Shown: positions 1 through 9,330, counted from the stretch's first letter. The stretch: DNA of 64,000 nucleotides from Rhizobium sp. L43 (GCF_002531725.1 NZ_NWSQ01000001.1:1-64000), one strand, 5' to 3'. Notes: generated by a model not told the origin, from the sequence alone. Program-made: numbers and translations.

Positions 1-1500
1 AAGCGTGTCGGTTCCCGCGGCGGCGGCTTCGGTGACGATGTCGCCGGCATTATCGACGATGTAGGTGTCGTCGCCCGTACCGCCGATCAAGCTATCGGCG
101 CCTGCCCCGCCATTCAGCACATCATTGCCGGCACCGCCGGTGATCGTGTTATCAAGCGCATTGCCGGTGCCGGTGAAGCTCGCGGATCCCGTATAGGTCA
201 GGTTCTCGACATTGATCAATGCGGCGATCGAATAGGCTGCAAGTCCCGTGCGGATTTCGTCGGTGCCGGCGCCGACCGCCTCGGTGACGACGTCGCTCGC
301 GCTATCGACCACATAGATGTCGTTGCCGGCACCGCCGCGCAGCGTGTCATTGCCGGCGCCGCCGTCAAGCGTGTCGTTGCCGTCGCCGCCGGTGATCGTG
401 TTGACGAGGCTGTTTCCAGTCCCAACAAAATCGCCGGTCCCGGTGAACTTCAGATTCTCGACATTGGCAATATTGGTCAAGGCATAGGAAGAAAGCGTCG
501 TATTGACCAGATCGCTGCCTGCATTCAGCCCTTCGGTAACCACGTCGGCCAGATCATCGACAACATAGGTATCGTCGCCCGCTCCGCCGATCAGTATGTC
601 TGCTCCGGCCTTTCCGTCCAGGATGTCAGCACCTGCCGCGCCCCTGATCGTATTGGCAAGCCCATTGCCGGTGCCGGTAAACGCGGCCGTACCGCTGTAG
701 GTGAGGTTCTCGACATTGACCCCCAGCGTATAGGCGGCCAGGGCCGTCTGCACCGTGTCGGCGCCCTCATCAGCGTCCTCGGTGGCGATGTCGCCGGCAT
801 TGTCGACGATGTAGGTGTCGTCGCCCGCCCCGCCGATCAAGCTGTCCGCGCCTGCCCCGCCATTCAGCGTGTCATTGCCGTCACCGCCGGTGATCGTGTT
901 GGCGAGCGCATTGCCAGTGCCGGTGAAGTTGGCGGATCCCGTATAGGTCAGGTTCTCGACATTGATCAATGCGGCGATCGAATAGGCTGCAAGTCCCGTG
1001 CGGATTTCGTCGGTGCCGGCATTGACCTGCTCATTGATCACGTCGCTGGCACTGTCGACCACATAGATGTCGTTGCCAGCCCCGCCATTCAGTGTGTCAT
1101 TGCCGGCGCCGCCGTCCAGAAGATCGTTGCCGGCGCCGCCGGTGATCACGTTGGCGAGGCTGTTTCCAGTTCCGATAAAATCGCCGGTGCCGGTAAAGGT
1201 CAGGTTTTCGACATTGGCAGTCAAGGCATAGGAGGAAAGTGCCTTGATCAGATCGGTTCCTTCATTCAGCCCTTCGGTGACCACATCGGAAAGATCATCG
1301 ACGATATAGGTGTCGTTGCCCGCTCCGCCGATCAGTGTGTCTGTTCCTGCCTTTCCGTCGAGGGTATCGGCACCTGCCGCACCCCGGATCGTGTTGGCCA
1401 GGCTATTGCCCGTCCCCGTAAAGGCTGCCGTGCCGCTATAGGTGAGGTTCTCGACATCGCTACCAAGCGTATAGCCTGCCAGGGTCGTGCGAACCGTGTC
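1..1500 (-). repeat. Block-duplicated RTX coding repeats, period about 745-750 bp
   Basis: Within the protease gene, three consecutive roughly 83-residue RTX units form a block that is repeated in tandem. Bases 182-270 and 932-1020 are identical over 89 bp at an offset of 750. Flanking stretches (for example 591-800 against 1332-1541, offset 741) are similar but diverged. The 9-bp difference in offset reflects a three-residue insertion in one copy. The block may continue past position 1. Confidence 0.8.
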
Positions 1501-3513
1501 GACCCCCCCATTGGCAGCTTCGGTGACGAGGTCGCCGGCATTGTCGACGATATAGGTGTCGTTGCCCGTACCGCCGATCAAGGTGTCCGTGCCTGTCCAG
1601 CCATCCAGCGTGTCATCGCCGGCGCCGCCGGAAAGCGTATCGGTGGCACCGCCCCCGGTGATCACGTTATCGAGATTGTTGCCCGTGCCAACAAACCCAA
1701 ACACCCAAGGGCCGCGATAGCTGAGGTTTTCGATGTTGGCGCCCAGTGTGTAGCCCGTGAGATACGTCTGCACCGTATCGACGCCCTCATCGGCGTTTTC
1801 AATGACAGTATCGCCGGCATCGTAAACGACATAAATATCGTTGCCCGTCCCTCCGGTAAGCGAGTCAGTTCCCTGGCCACCATCCAGAGTATCGTTGCCT
1901 GCCCCACCAGAGAGCGTGTCATTGCCTCTCCCACTGGTGATCATATTGTCGAGGCTATTGCCGATACCGGTAGAATTGACGTCACTTTTGAGGGATAGGT
2001 TCTCGACATTGGCGATGTCCGCAAGCGAATAGGCGGCAAGATCGGTGAAGATCCTGTCAACGCCGCCGTCGGTCGCCTCGACCACGACATCGCCGAGACT
2101 ATCGACGGTATAGGTATCATCACCCGCCCCACCGATCAGGGTGTCGGCGCCGGCCTTCCCATCCAGCCAATCAGATCTCGTCCCGCCGGTAATCACATTG
2201 TCCGCCGCGTTGCCATAACCGGCGAACCCATCGGTGCCGATGTAGGTCAGGTTTTCGACGTTAGTGCCGAGTGTAATACCCCCAACCGCCGTCCGGACCG
2301 TGTCCGTCCCCTCATTGGCATTCTCAATCACCGTGTCGTTAAAATTGTCGACGATGTAGACGTCGTCGCCCACCCCACCCGACATCTTGTCGATTCCGGT
2401 ACCGCCGTCCAATGTGTCATTGCCGGAATCGCCGGTAAGGGTATCATTTCCGGCATTGCCCCAGAGCGTATTGTCCGCCTCGTTGCCGACAATCGTATCG
2501 CTGCCGGAACCGGCCCGAACGTTCTCAATCAACGACGCAACATTGTCGTGATAAAGAAGGGCGTTGAAAATGTTGCCGCGGGCATAACCATTGTTCGGAC
2601 CTCCTCCCAGGTCGGCCAACTGGCCCTGGGAAAAGACCGAGTACCCCCCTGCTCGCAGGTCAATCTTGAGGGCGGTGGTATAAGCGCTCAAATCATAGGT
2701 ATCGATACCGCCGCCGTCCCAGACTGTCGCGAAGATGCGGTTGGCAGCGGGCGTGATGGCCGCGACCCCGTTGACATAGGTGATGCCCTGGTTCGGATTC
2801 CACTTGTAGACGGTATCGCCACTGTTCGTCGTGTAGTCCGCACCATACATTTCCTGCAGGGCGGCGATGTCGAGCATCATGAAGGTTTGTGGCGCGCCAT
2901 CATGTTCGTATTCGTACCCGGTCCCATCATCTCCGACATATGTGCGGTAGGTCATGATCGTATATTCGAGCGAGTCGTAGGCGCTCGGAACAACTGTCAT
3001 ATTGGAAGCATACGCTTCCTGAGCATGCTTCAGTCCGAGAGCGTGGCCCAGTTCATGCGCCACAGTTTGGCCCGCATAGTTGCCGAACCTCGGAAAGCGA
3101 AGATCATCTTCGGTGCCGGCATATTCCGTCCCGAACCAGACATCGCCGCCGCGACCGCCGATATTCGGAGTATAGGCCCATGCCGTGTCAGGCAAAGACG
3201 ATTGAGCGAACCGCACCGTTGCGGTAGCCGCGCTTCCGGCCTCAAAGTTGGCGTTCGTGAATCCCTCGACGGAGAAGCCGTCATTTGCCGCATTCCCATA
3301 GGACTGCTCCATAAAGAACAAGGCGAGAGACTGCTGTTGCGACGAAATTGAAGAAAATTGATAGTCTTTCTCGCCGCTATAGGCATACGATGACGAGGTG
3401 GTGGGAAACGCATAGGTTATCGTTCCGTCCCAGGCAGTGCCAGCGAAAAGCCCGTCAACTTTCTGATCCCCAGTCAAGCTGACGTCCTTTGTCGAAGTAA
3501 TAAGGTTCGTCAT
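1..3513 (-). CDS. Secreted serralysin-like RTX zinc metalloprotease, C-terminus beyond the window
   Basis: The frame is open for 1171 codons from ATG 3513 to the window edge, so the protein is partial. An A-A-A-A-G-G-G-like ribosome binding site precedes the ATG. The zinc signature HELGHALGLKH lies at about residues 153-163 and a Met-turn (TIMTYR) at 185-190, both typical of metzincin family M10. From about residue 350 the protein is built of glycine/aspartate nonapeptides (GNDTLxGGxG type) alternating with Y-x-V-D-N and N-V-E-N-L modules; nine N-V-E-N-L modules are visible. RTX repeats bind calcium and fold outside the cell after type I export. There is no Sec signal peptide. It lies downstream of hlyD and hlyB homologues on the same strand, so it is their likely substrate. 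The tail is far longer than in classical serralysins (about 480 residues in all), so it may also act as an adhesin-like or surface protein. No protease-inhibitor gene is adjacent. Confidence 0.88.
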   Translation of the reverse strand, partial: MTNLITSTKDVSLTGDQKVDGLFAGTAWDGTITYAFPTTSSSYAYSGEKDYQFSSISSQQQSLALFFMEQSYGNAANDGFSVEGFTNANFEAGSAATATVRFAQSSLPDTAWAYTPNIGGRGGDVWFGTEYAGTEDDLRFPRFGNYAGQTVAHELGHALGLKHAQEAYASNMTVVPSAYDSLEYTIMTYRTYVGDDGTGYEYEHDGAPQTFMMLDIAALQEMYGADYTTNSGDTVYKWNPNQGITYVNGVAAITPAANRIFATVWDGGGIDTYDLSAYTTALKIDLRAGGYSVFSQGQLADLGGGPNNGYARGNIFNALLYHDNVASLIENVRAGSGSDTIVGNEADNTLWGNAGNDTLTGDSGNDTLDGGTGIDKMSGGVGDDVYIVDNFNDTVIENANEGTDTVRTAVGGITLGTNVENLTYIGTDGFAGYGNAADNVITGGTRSDWLDGKAGADTLIGGAGDDTYTVDSLGDVVVEATDGGVDRIFTDLAAYSLADIANVENLSLKSDVNSTGIGNSLDNMITSGRGNDTLSGGAGNDTLDGGQGTDSLTGGTGNDIYVVYDAGDTVIENADEGVDTVQTYLTGYTLGANIENLSYRGPWVFGFVGTGNNLDNVITGGGATDTLSGGAGDDTLDGWTGTDTLIGGTGNDTYIVDNAGDLVTEAANGGVDTVRTTLAGYTLGSDVENLTYSGTAAFTGTGNSLANTIRGAAGADTLDGKAGTDTLIGGAGNDTYIVDDLSDVVTEGLNEGTDLIKALSSYALTANVENLTFTGTGDFIGTGNSLANVITGGAGNDLLDGGAGNDTLNGGAGNDIYVVDSASDVINEQVNAGTDEIRTGLAAYSIAALINVENLTYTGSANFTGTGNALANTITGGDGNDTLNGGAGADSLIGGAGDDTYIVDNAGDIATEDADEGADTVQTALAAYTLGVNVENLTYSGTAAFTGTGNGLANTIRGAAGADILDGKAGADILIGGAGDDTYVVDDLADVVTEGLNAGSDLVNTTLSSYALTNIANVENLKFTGTGDFVGTGNSLVNTITGGDGNDTLDGGAGNDTLRGGAGNDIYVVDSASDVVTEAVGAGTDEIRTGLAAYSIAALINVENLTYTGSASFTGTGNALDNTITGGAGNDVLNGGAGADSLIGGTGDDTYIVDNAGDIVTEAAAAGTDTL

Positions 3514-3630
3514 AAAATACCCTTTTGCCTATTCCACTCTACCGTGCCTATGCCGGTTCCCTCTGCTCTATCGGAGGGCGAAATTTCAACGACAGTTCTT
3601 ATCTCGCTTCAGTGAGGATGACCCTGGCAA

Positions 3631-5088
3631 CTAGCGCTCATGAAGTGCTTCCTCCGCGACCTCGACTAAAGGCGAAAAGACATATTCCAGCATTCTGCGC
3701 TCACCCGTTCGGACTTCCGCAATTGCTGCCATGCCCGCACTTAACTTGACGTTACGGCCATCTGCTGAAATCTGGTCAGTCTCCAGGCTCAAGGTGACCG
3801 GGAAAACCAAGTTCTGCATTCTTTCGGCGCCGCCGAACGTTGTCTCCGCCTGTCTTGCCGCAGGGTCGCCCTCGCGGCGTGCGGCGTCGGGCTCGGGGAT
3901 CGCATCTGCCGCAATCTTGGTGACGTGGGCTGCGATCGTTCCGTAGCGGGTGAAGGGAAAGGCTTCGAGCTTGACGACAGCGTCCTGTCCGACCTTGATG
4001 AAGCCGATGTCCTTGTTCAAAGCGTAGACTTCGAGCTCCAACGCGCTCCCTTCAGGCACGACACGCATCACATCCTGGCCGACGGTCACCACCTGACCGA
4101 CACTGGTAATCGAAGACGCCTGCACCGTGCCGTCTATTGGACTGCGCAAGGTCATCTGCTCGCGAACATTCCTGGCTTTCGCCAGCCGCTGCTCCAGTTC
4201 TTCGACCCGACGCTCCGCATCGCCGAGCCGTCCGAGTTGATCGCTCAGGAAGGTTCGTGTCAGCTTGTCCTTCTCCCGCGCGAAGACCTCAATGCCGGCC
4301 ACGGCATCTGCCAGGTGGGCCTCCTGCACGGCTAGCTGTGTCGCCTGCTCTTTCAATGTTTCCGTGGCATCGATCACACTCGCCATCGTGCCGGCATCCT
4401 TCGAAGCCAGCACACTGCGCATTGCCACGCGCTCTTTCAGGGTCTCAACCAGCGAGTTCTGAGCCGCAACCGTCACGACCAGACGATCGCGTTCCACTTC
4501 CTTCTGGTGCTTCTGGGCATCGAGCGACGCAGCTGCGGCCTGGAATTGCTCGATGTCACCCCGCAGGATGCCTTCTTCACGACGACGCAATTCATCGGGC
4601 GCATCTGCATCCCAGGAGATCATCGGCAGCGGCTGGTCGCTCTCCTGAGACCGAACATAGTCCACCGCGGCTTTTCGGCGCCGGACCTCTGACCTCACGG
4701 ACGCCAGGCCTTTTGTTGCGTCCGTCTCATCGGCAATGGCATCCGTCGGGTCAAGTTCGAGCAGGATATCACCGCTCTTGACGGGCGCGCCATTCGGCGG
4801 CGGAAGTGCCTTCACCTTGCCGGTCAACAATGGCTGAACAACTTTGACGCGGCCCGTCGGCTGAATTTTGCCTTGTGCGGCCGCAATGATGTCGATGCGG
4901 CCGATATAAGACCAGATCAACGCCGTCGTGACGAAGGCGCAAATGATCAGGATCAGCGCCAGACGCACCGGCGAGGCCGGCGTCTCCAGAATTTCGAGCG
5001 CCGGCGCCAGAAACTCGTGGTCGGATCGCGCCAGCGGGCGCGGGGGAAGGCCCGCATATCGCACGGCTTTGGCGGCCTTGCCGTTCAT
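3631..5088 (-). CDS. HlyD-family type I secretion membrane-fusion (adaptor) protein
   Basis: This 485-residue protein has a short cytoplasmic N-terminus, one membrane segment at about residues 42-62, a biotinyl/lipoyl-like hairpin start (AAAQGKIQPTGRVKVVQPLLTG region), a long coiled-coil region (about 120-310) and a C-terminal beta-barrel with the SPIDGTVQ motif. Adaptors of this family bridge the inner-membrane ABC exporter and an outer-membrane TolC channel. Its start overlaps the end of the upstream exporter gene by 4 bp (ATGA), so the two are translationally coupled, and the RTX protease follows 117 bp later. No TolC gene is in the window, so a channel encoded elsewhere must be shared. 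Family assignment is firm; the cargo is inferred from gene order. Confidence 0.93.
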   Translation of the reverse strand: MNGKAAKAVRYAGLPPRPLARSDHEFLAPALEILETPASPVRLALILIICAFVTTALIWSYIGRIDIIAAAQGKIQPTGRVKVVQPLLTGKVKALPPPNGAPVKSGDILLELDPTDAIADETDATKGLASVRSEVRRRKAAVDYVRSQESDQPLPMISWDADAPDELRRREEGILRGDIEQFQAAAASLDAQKHQKEVERDRLVVTVAAQNSLVETLKERVAMRSVLASKDAGTMASVIDATETLKEQATQLAVQEAHLADAVAGIEVFAREKDKLTRTFLSDQLGRLGDAERRVEELEQRLAKARNVREQMTLRSPIDGTVQASSITSVGQVVTVGQDVMRVVPEGSALELEVYALNKDIGFIKVGQDAVVKLEAFPFTRYGTIAAHVTKIAADAIPEPDAARREGDPAARQAETTFGGAERMQNLVFPVTLSLETDQISADGRNVKLSAGMAAIAEVRTGERRMLEYVFSPLVEVAEEALHER

Positions 5089-7232
5089 GCGGCGCCTCTG
5101 TCATTCTGCAAGGCCCAAAGCCGCGCATAGAGCCCGCCCGGGCGCTTGAGCAGATCGTCATGGCTGCCGATTTCCACTATGCGTCCGTCAGCCATGCCGA
5201 TGATCCGGTTGCAAGGCCGTACGGCGGCGAGCCGATGCGCGATAATGATAACCGTGCGGCCGGCGGCGATCTGGTGCATGTTGGTTTGCACGACGCGCTC
5301 GCTCTCATAGTCCAGGGCGCTGGTCGCTTCATCGAAAATCAGGATCGGGGGAGCGGTGGCAAGCGAACGGGCAATGGCGATCCTTTGACGCTGGCCACCG
5401 GACAGGTTTGCGCCGCGCTCTTCGATCGTCGTGTCGTAGCCATGCGGCAATCGCAAAATGAATTCATCCGCCCCGGCGAGCTTGGCGACCGCAATCACCT
5501 GAGCGCGCTGCATCGCCGGGTTTGAGAAGGCGATATTGTCGTGGATCGTCCGGTTGAACAGCAGGTTCTCCTGGAGAACGACTCCGATGTGGCTTCGAAG
5601 CCAGGCGGGATCGAGCTGGGAGAGATCCATGCCGTCAAGAAGGACCTGCCCCTCTTCGGGGATATAAAGACGCTGCACCAGTTTCGCGAGTGTCGATTTT
5701 CCCGAGCCCGAGGTGCCGACGATGCCGATGACCTCTCCCGGCTTGACTTCAAGCGATATGTTTTTCAGCACCTCCGGTGAGCCGGGCCGATAACGGAAGG
5801 TCACGTTTCGAAAATCGATTTTTCCCTTTGGCGCAGGCAACGACAACCGCGCGGCTGGCTGGCGCTCTATCGGCGTGTTGAGAATATCACCGAGCCTGTC
5901 GACCGAGATCTGCACCTGCTGGAAATCCTGCCAGAGTTGGGACAGCCTCAGGATCGGCTGGGTGACCTGCCCGGCAATCATGTTGAAGGCGACAAGTGAG
6001 CCGACGGAAAGCTCGCCTTCGATGACGGCCCTCGCACCGAAAAGAAGAAGGGCAGCCGTCGAAAGCTTGCTCACATATTGAATGGCGTTTTGCCCGCCGA
6101 CGCCCAGCATTGTCGTATCGAAGGCTGTTCGCACGTAAGCTGCGAGCTTCTCCTCCCACTGCGCCTGCATCACCGGCTCGACCGCGGCGGACTTTACCGT
6201 GTGGATGCCGACGACGGCTTCGACCAGGAACTGCTGGCTTGCCGCGCCGCGATTGAACTTCTCCTTGACGAATTCGCGCAGCGGCGGTCGCACCACGCTG
6301 CCGATCAGGATGTAGATCGGGATGGCGGCGATGACGATCAGCGTCAAGCTCCAGGAGTAAGCGAAAAGAACCGCGATGAAGACAAAGATGAAAACGACAT
6401 CGAGGGCCGAAAACAATCCCTGCCCGGTCAGGAATGCCCGTATGGTTTCTAGTTCGCGGACGCGGGCGACGGTCTGACCGGCAGACCGCGTCTCGAAATA
6501 CTCCAACGGCAGCCGCAGCAGATGATGGAACAAGCGTTGGCCGAGCTCGACGTCGATCCGGTTCGTCGTGTGCGCCAGCGCATAGGCTCTCAGATACTGG
6601 AGCATGACATCGAACAGGCCAACGATCGCGATGCCGGCGACAAGCACAAACAGCGTCGAATAGCCCTTATGCGTCAGCACCTTGTCGACCACGACCTGAA
6701 AGAACAAAGGCGTGATGAGCGCAAAGATCTGCACAAACAGCGATGCGATCAATACATGCGCGAGCGGCTTTCGATAACGCCAGATCGATGGCAGAAACCA
6801 CTTGAAGCCGAATTCTCGCGGGTCCGACCCTTCCCCCCTGATCCGCCGACCCACAAGAATAACGCGCGCGTCGATTTCGGCTAATATATCCGACGGAGCA
6901 ATCTCGCGATCAGCGCGCGTTATGGGATCGACAAGGCGGTATTTTCCAGAGGGATTCAACCCGCCGAGCACCTGAAAGGATCCGCTGCGAACTTGGACGA
7001 TAGCCGGGACAGGCATGGTTCGAAGGCGTTGCGCCGTGACCTTCTCGACCACGCGTGCCTTGAGTCCGATGATTTTGGCTGCCCGCTGAATGTCAATGGG
7101 CTGGGACGCGCGCCCCTTCAACGCCAAGTCGTGCTCTAGCTGAACCGCATCCGCAGCGATCCGATAGAATGCGGCGATGCCGCAGAGCGCACGAAGACCG
7201 GAGTCCAGCTGCTGCGAAACGACGCCATCCAT
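5085..7232 (-). CDS. HlyB-type type I secretion ABC exporter with degenerate C39-like domain
   Basis: 715 residues in HlyB order: N-terminal C39-like domain (about 1-125), six-helix membrane domain (about 150-430) and nucleotide-binding domain (about 470-710) with Walker A GTSGSGKST, signature LSGGQRQR and Walker B ILIFDEATSALD. In the C39-like domain the stretch equivalent to the catalytic histidine reads SGSFQVL, with Ser at about 85 instead of His, and the usual Gln six residues before the Cys position is absent. It should therefore not cleave a leader, which fits RTX substrates that keep their C-terminal export signal. It is the first gene of the operon with hlyD and the RTX protease. ATP-driven export across both membranes in one step is the known role of the family. 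Confidence 0.94.
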   Translation of the reverse strand: MDGVVSQQLDSGLRALCGIAAFYRIAADAVQLEHDLALKGRASQPIDIQRAAKIIGLKARVVEKVTAQRLRTMPVPAIVQVRSGSFQVLGGLNPSGKYRLVDPITRADREIAPSDILAEIDARVILVGRRIRGEGSDPREFGFKWFLPSIWRYRKPLAHVLIASLFVQIFALITPLFFQVVVDKVLTHKGYSTLFVLVAGIAIVGLFDVMLQYLRAYALAHTTNRIDVELGQRLFHHLLRLPLEYFETRSAGQTVARVRELETIRAFLTGQGLFSALDVVFIFVFIAVLFAYSWSLTLIVIAAIPIYILIGSVVRPPLREFVKEKFNRGAASQQFLVEAVVGIHTVKSAAVEPVMQAQWEEKLAAYVRTAFDTTMLGVGGQNAIQYVSKLSTAALLLFGARAVIEGELSVGSLVAFNMIAGQVTQPILRLSQLWQDFQQVQISVDRLGDILNTPIERQPAARLSLPAPKGKIDFRNVTFRYRPGSPEVLKNISLEVKPGEVIGIVGTSGSGKSTLAKLVQRLYIPEEGQVLLDGMDLSQLDPAWLRSHIGVVLQENLLFNRTIHDNIAFSNPAMQRAQVIAVAKLAGADEFILRLPHGYDTTIEERGANLSGGQRQRIAIARSLATAPPILIFDEATSALDYESERVVQTNMHQIAAGRTVIIIAHRLAAVRPCNRIIGMADGRIVEIGSHDDLLKRPGGLYARLWALQNDRGAA

Positions 7233-7754
7233 GTGCGGAACTTATCCCTCAAAGCTGCGGGTTCTCCGCTCTCGACACCACTCGCCGGACCGCTTGCGGC
7301 GGCTCTCTGCTGACATGTAGCTCACTCGGAAATACGGCGCCACGGGGATGCCGGGGCTCACCGCAATTCGGTTCGGTTGTGGCGAAGAAGCAACACTGCA
7401 CCGCCGGTAGCAATTATTCATTTCGTTGGCGCTCCGCAATCGAAGTGAACACAAGCCATGGATATCAGAACCGGAGCGGTATTCCGGAAGCCTCGCTTCA
7501 AGCCGTTTTTCAAAAATTCCCTCATTAAAATGCAACTTCAGGAAGATTTTATTTGCTTGAAAGTCATATCGCTACAATCTGCAATTCGGTCAACCCCAGC
7601 GTGTAAACACGGTAAAGTTTGCGTTAGGTATTTACTTCGCGTTCAGGGAGATTGCGTTCCGTATGCCGCCCCCGGCTTCACGCGCCGCGGTCGCAGGACT
7701 GTCATTTTCGAGATGACATCCGCGCCGTTCTCTGCGAAAAGAAACGCGATGAGA
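7233..7754. other. Divergent intergenic region between secretion operon and thi operon
   Basis: About 520 bp separate the start of the exporter gene (minus) from the TPP riboswitch (plus). No credible gene is visible: the short open frames lack good ribosome binding sites and family features. The stretch 7530-7640 is AT-richer than its surroundings and probably carries both divergent promoters, but I could not identify convincing -35/-10 pairs. Confidence 0.6.
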
Positions 7755-7830
7755 GACAGGGGCGTTCGTCGACAGACGGGCTGAGAAGCACCCTTCGAAC
7801 CTGAACCGGATAATGCCGGCGGAGGGAGTC
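7755..7830 (+). promoter_or_regulatory. TPP (thiamin pyrophosphate) riboswitch, THI element
   Basis: The conserved aptamer core is clear: CTGAGA at 7781-7786, then ACCCTTCGAACCTGAACC, GGATAATGCC and GGAGGGAGTC. The outer stem can form between GAC at 7755-7757 and GTC at 7828-7830. It lies 64 bp upstream of thiM, as expected for feedback control of thiamin salvage by TPP. Confidence 0.95.
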
Positions 7831-7872
7831 GCTCGGGGTCGCGGCTGAGCCCGCAGGAACCGCCCCGTGCCC

Positions 7873-7891
7873 GCCCCCGCCTGAAAGGGGC
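7873..7891 (+). promoter_or_regulatory. Possible Shine-Dalgarno-sequestering hairpin of the thi leader
   Basis: GCCCC (7873-7877) can pair with GGGGC (7887-7891), which contains the ribosome binding site AAAGGGG of thiM (7884-7890). No U-run follows, so TPP control here is more likely translational than by transcription termination. The pairing is read by eye, not folded. Confidence 0.5.
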
Positions 7892-7894
7892 CAT

Positions 7895-8698
7895 ATGCAG
7901 ACCAGGACCACACCAGGAGCAATGCTGAAAGCGATGCGCGAGAAGCCGCCGCTCGTTCAGTGCATCACCAATTACGTCGCCATGAATGTGGCCGCCAATG
8001 TTCTGCTTGCCGCGGGCGCCTCGCCCGCCATGGTGCATGCCGCTGAAGAAGCCGGTGAATTCGCTGGAATCGCGAGCGCAGTGACAATCAATATCGGCAC
8101 GCTGTCGACGCAGTGGATCGACGGCATGCAGGCGGCTGCGAAGGCGGCGACATCGGCCGGCAAGCCCTGGGTGCTCGATCCGGTCGCTCATTATGCCACG
8201 GCTTTCCGCCGCGATGCGGTCGCGGCTCTGCTGGCGCTCAAGCCCACGATCATCCGCGGCAACGCCTCCGAGATCATCGCACTTGCCGGTGGAGAGAGCC
8301 GCGGCCAGGGCGTCGACAGCCGCGACCCGGTCGAGCAGGCGGAAGGCTCGGCGCGCCGGCTGGCCACGCGCCAGCAGACGGTCGTCGCCGTCACCGGCGC
8401 TGTGGATTTCGTCACCGATGGTGAAAGAGCCGTCCGTATAACAGGCGGATCGGCGCTGATGCCGCAGGTCACCGCGCTCGGCTGCTCGCTCACCTGCCTT
8501 GTCGGCGCCTTTGCCGCGACAGCGCCGGATGATATCTTCGGGGCGACGGTGGCGGCACTTTCAACCTTCGCCGTCGCCGGCGAGGCTGCCGCGCTCGGGG
8601 CGGCCGGCCCCGGCTCCTTCGCCTGGCGCTTCCTCGATGCGCTGGCCGCGCTCGACGCCGAAACGCTGGATGCCAGGGCAAGGATATCGGCGGCATGA
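7895..8698 (+). CDS. thiM: Hydroxyethylthiazole kinase
   Basis: 267 residues of the ThiM ribokinase-like fold. The N-terminus has PLVQCITNYVAMNVAANVLL, and a VLDPVA motif, an IRGNASEI motif and the C-terminal ALGCSL region with the catalytic cysteine are all present. The enzyme phosphorylates 4-methyl-5-(2-hydroxyethyl)thiazole with ATP, feeding the thiazole half into thiamin phosphate synthesis. The ATG is preceded by AAAGGGG at 5 bp spacing. It overlaps thiE by 4 bp and is first in a three-gene salvage operon behind the TPP riboswitch. No thiC or thiG is present here, so this locus serves recycling of thiazole and pyrimidine rather than de novo synthesis. Confidence 0.96.
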   Translation: MQTRTTPGAMLKAMREKPPLVQCITNYVAMNVAANVLLAAGASPAMVHAAEEAGEFAGIASAVTINIGTLSTQWIDGMQAAAKAATSAGKPWVLDPVAHYATAFRRDAVAALLALKPTIIRGNASEIIALAGGESRGQGVDSRDPVEQAEGSARRLATRQQTVVAVTGAVDFVTDGERAVRITGGSALMPQVTALGCSLTCLVGAFAATAPDDIFGATVAALSTFAVAGEAAALGAAGPGSFAWRFLDALAALDAETLDARARISAA

Positions 8699-9330
8699 AG
8701 GCTTTCGACCTTTCGCTCTATCTCGTTCTCGATCCCGATCTCTGCGCCGGGATCGGCATGGTCGAGACGGCGCGCCTTGCCGTTGCCGGCGGCGCGACGA
8801 TGGTGCAATTGCGCGACAAACAGGCCGGCACCGCCGCGATGATTACGACCGGCCGCGCCTTGAAACAGGCGCTTGTCGGAACCGGCGTCCTGCTTATCGT
8901 CAACGACGATGTCGAGGCGGCGATCACCGTCGGCGCCGACGGCCTGCATATCGGCCAGGAGGACATGGATGCGCGCACGGCGCGGGCGATGATCGGGCCC
9001 GAGATGATCCTCGGCCTGTCGGTCGAAACCGAGGCGCTTGCCGCTGCCGTCGATCCCGGTCTGGTCGATTATACCGGCGTCGGACCGGTGTTTGCGACAC
9101 CGACCAAGGCCGACCACAAGCAGCCGATCGGCTTTGACGGTCTTGCCAGGCTGGTGAAGGCCTCGCCGGTGCCGTCGGTGGCGATCGGCGGCCTCAAGGC
9201 GGATCATGTCGCCCAAGTGTTTGCTGCAGGCGCCAAGGGGCTTGCCGTCGTCTCGGCGATCGCAGGCACGCCCGACCCTGGAGCGGCCACGCGCCGCATC
9301 GCCGCCGAAATCCGAAAGGCCCGTGCATGA
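8695..9330 (+). CDS. thiE: Thiamin phosphate synthase
   Basis: 211 residues with the ThiE TIM-barrel hallmarks: VQLRDK near residue 38-43, LIVNDDVEAA, GLHIGQED, the YTGVGPVFATPTK loop and VAIGGL near the C-terminus. It joins hydroxymethylpyrimidine diphosphate to thiazole phosphate to give thiamin monophosphate. The ATG overlaps the thiM stop (ATGA) and its own stop overlaps the thiD start in the same way, so the three genes are translationally coupled. It completes the salvage route with ThiM (thiazole phosphate) and ThiD (pyrimidine diphosphate). Confidence 0.96.
   Translation: MKAFDLSLYLVLDPDLCAGIGMVETARLAVAGGATMVQLRDKQAGTAAMITTGRALKQALVGTGVLLIVNDDVEAAITVGADGLHIGQEDMDARTARAMIGPEMILGLSVETEALAAAVDPGLVDYTGVGPVFATPTKADHKQPIGFDGLARLVKASPVPSVAIGGLKADHVAQVFAAGAKGLAVVSAIAGTPDPGAATRRIAAEIRKARA

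Noticed and set aside
1..2500. Regular spacing that could be mistaken for a CRISPR array or satellite
   Set aside because: The period is a multiple of codons, units diverge at synonymous positions, and translation on the minus strand gives RTX modules throughout.
2548..3351. A 267-codon plus-strand frame opposite the protease N-terminal domain
   Set aside because: The minus strand encodes the zinc-binding motif and Met-turn in this region; the plus frame has no family features and is a shadow.
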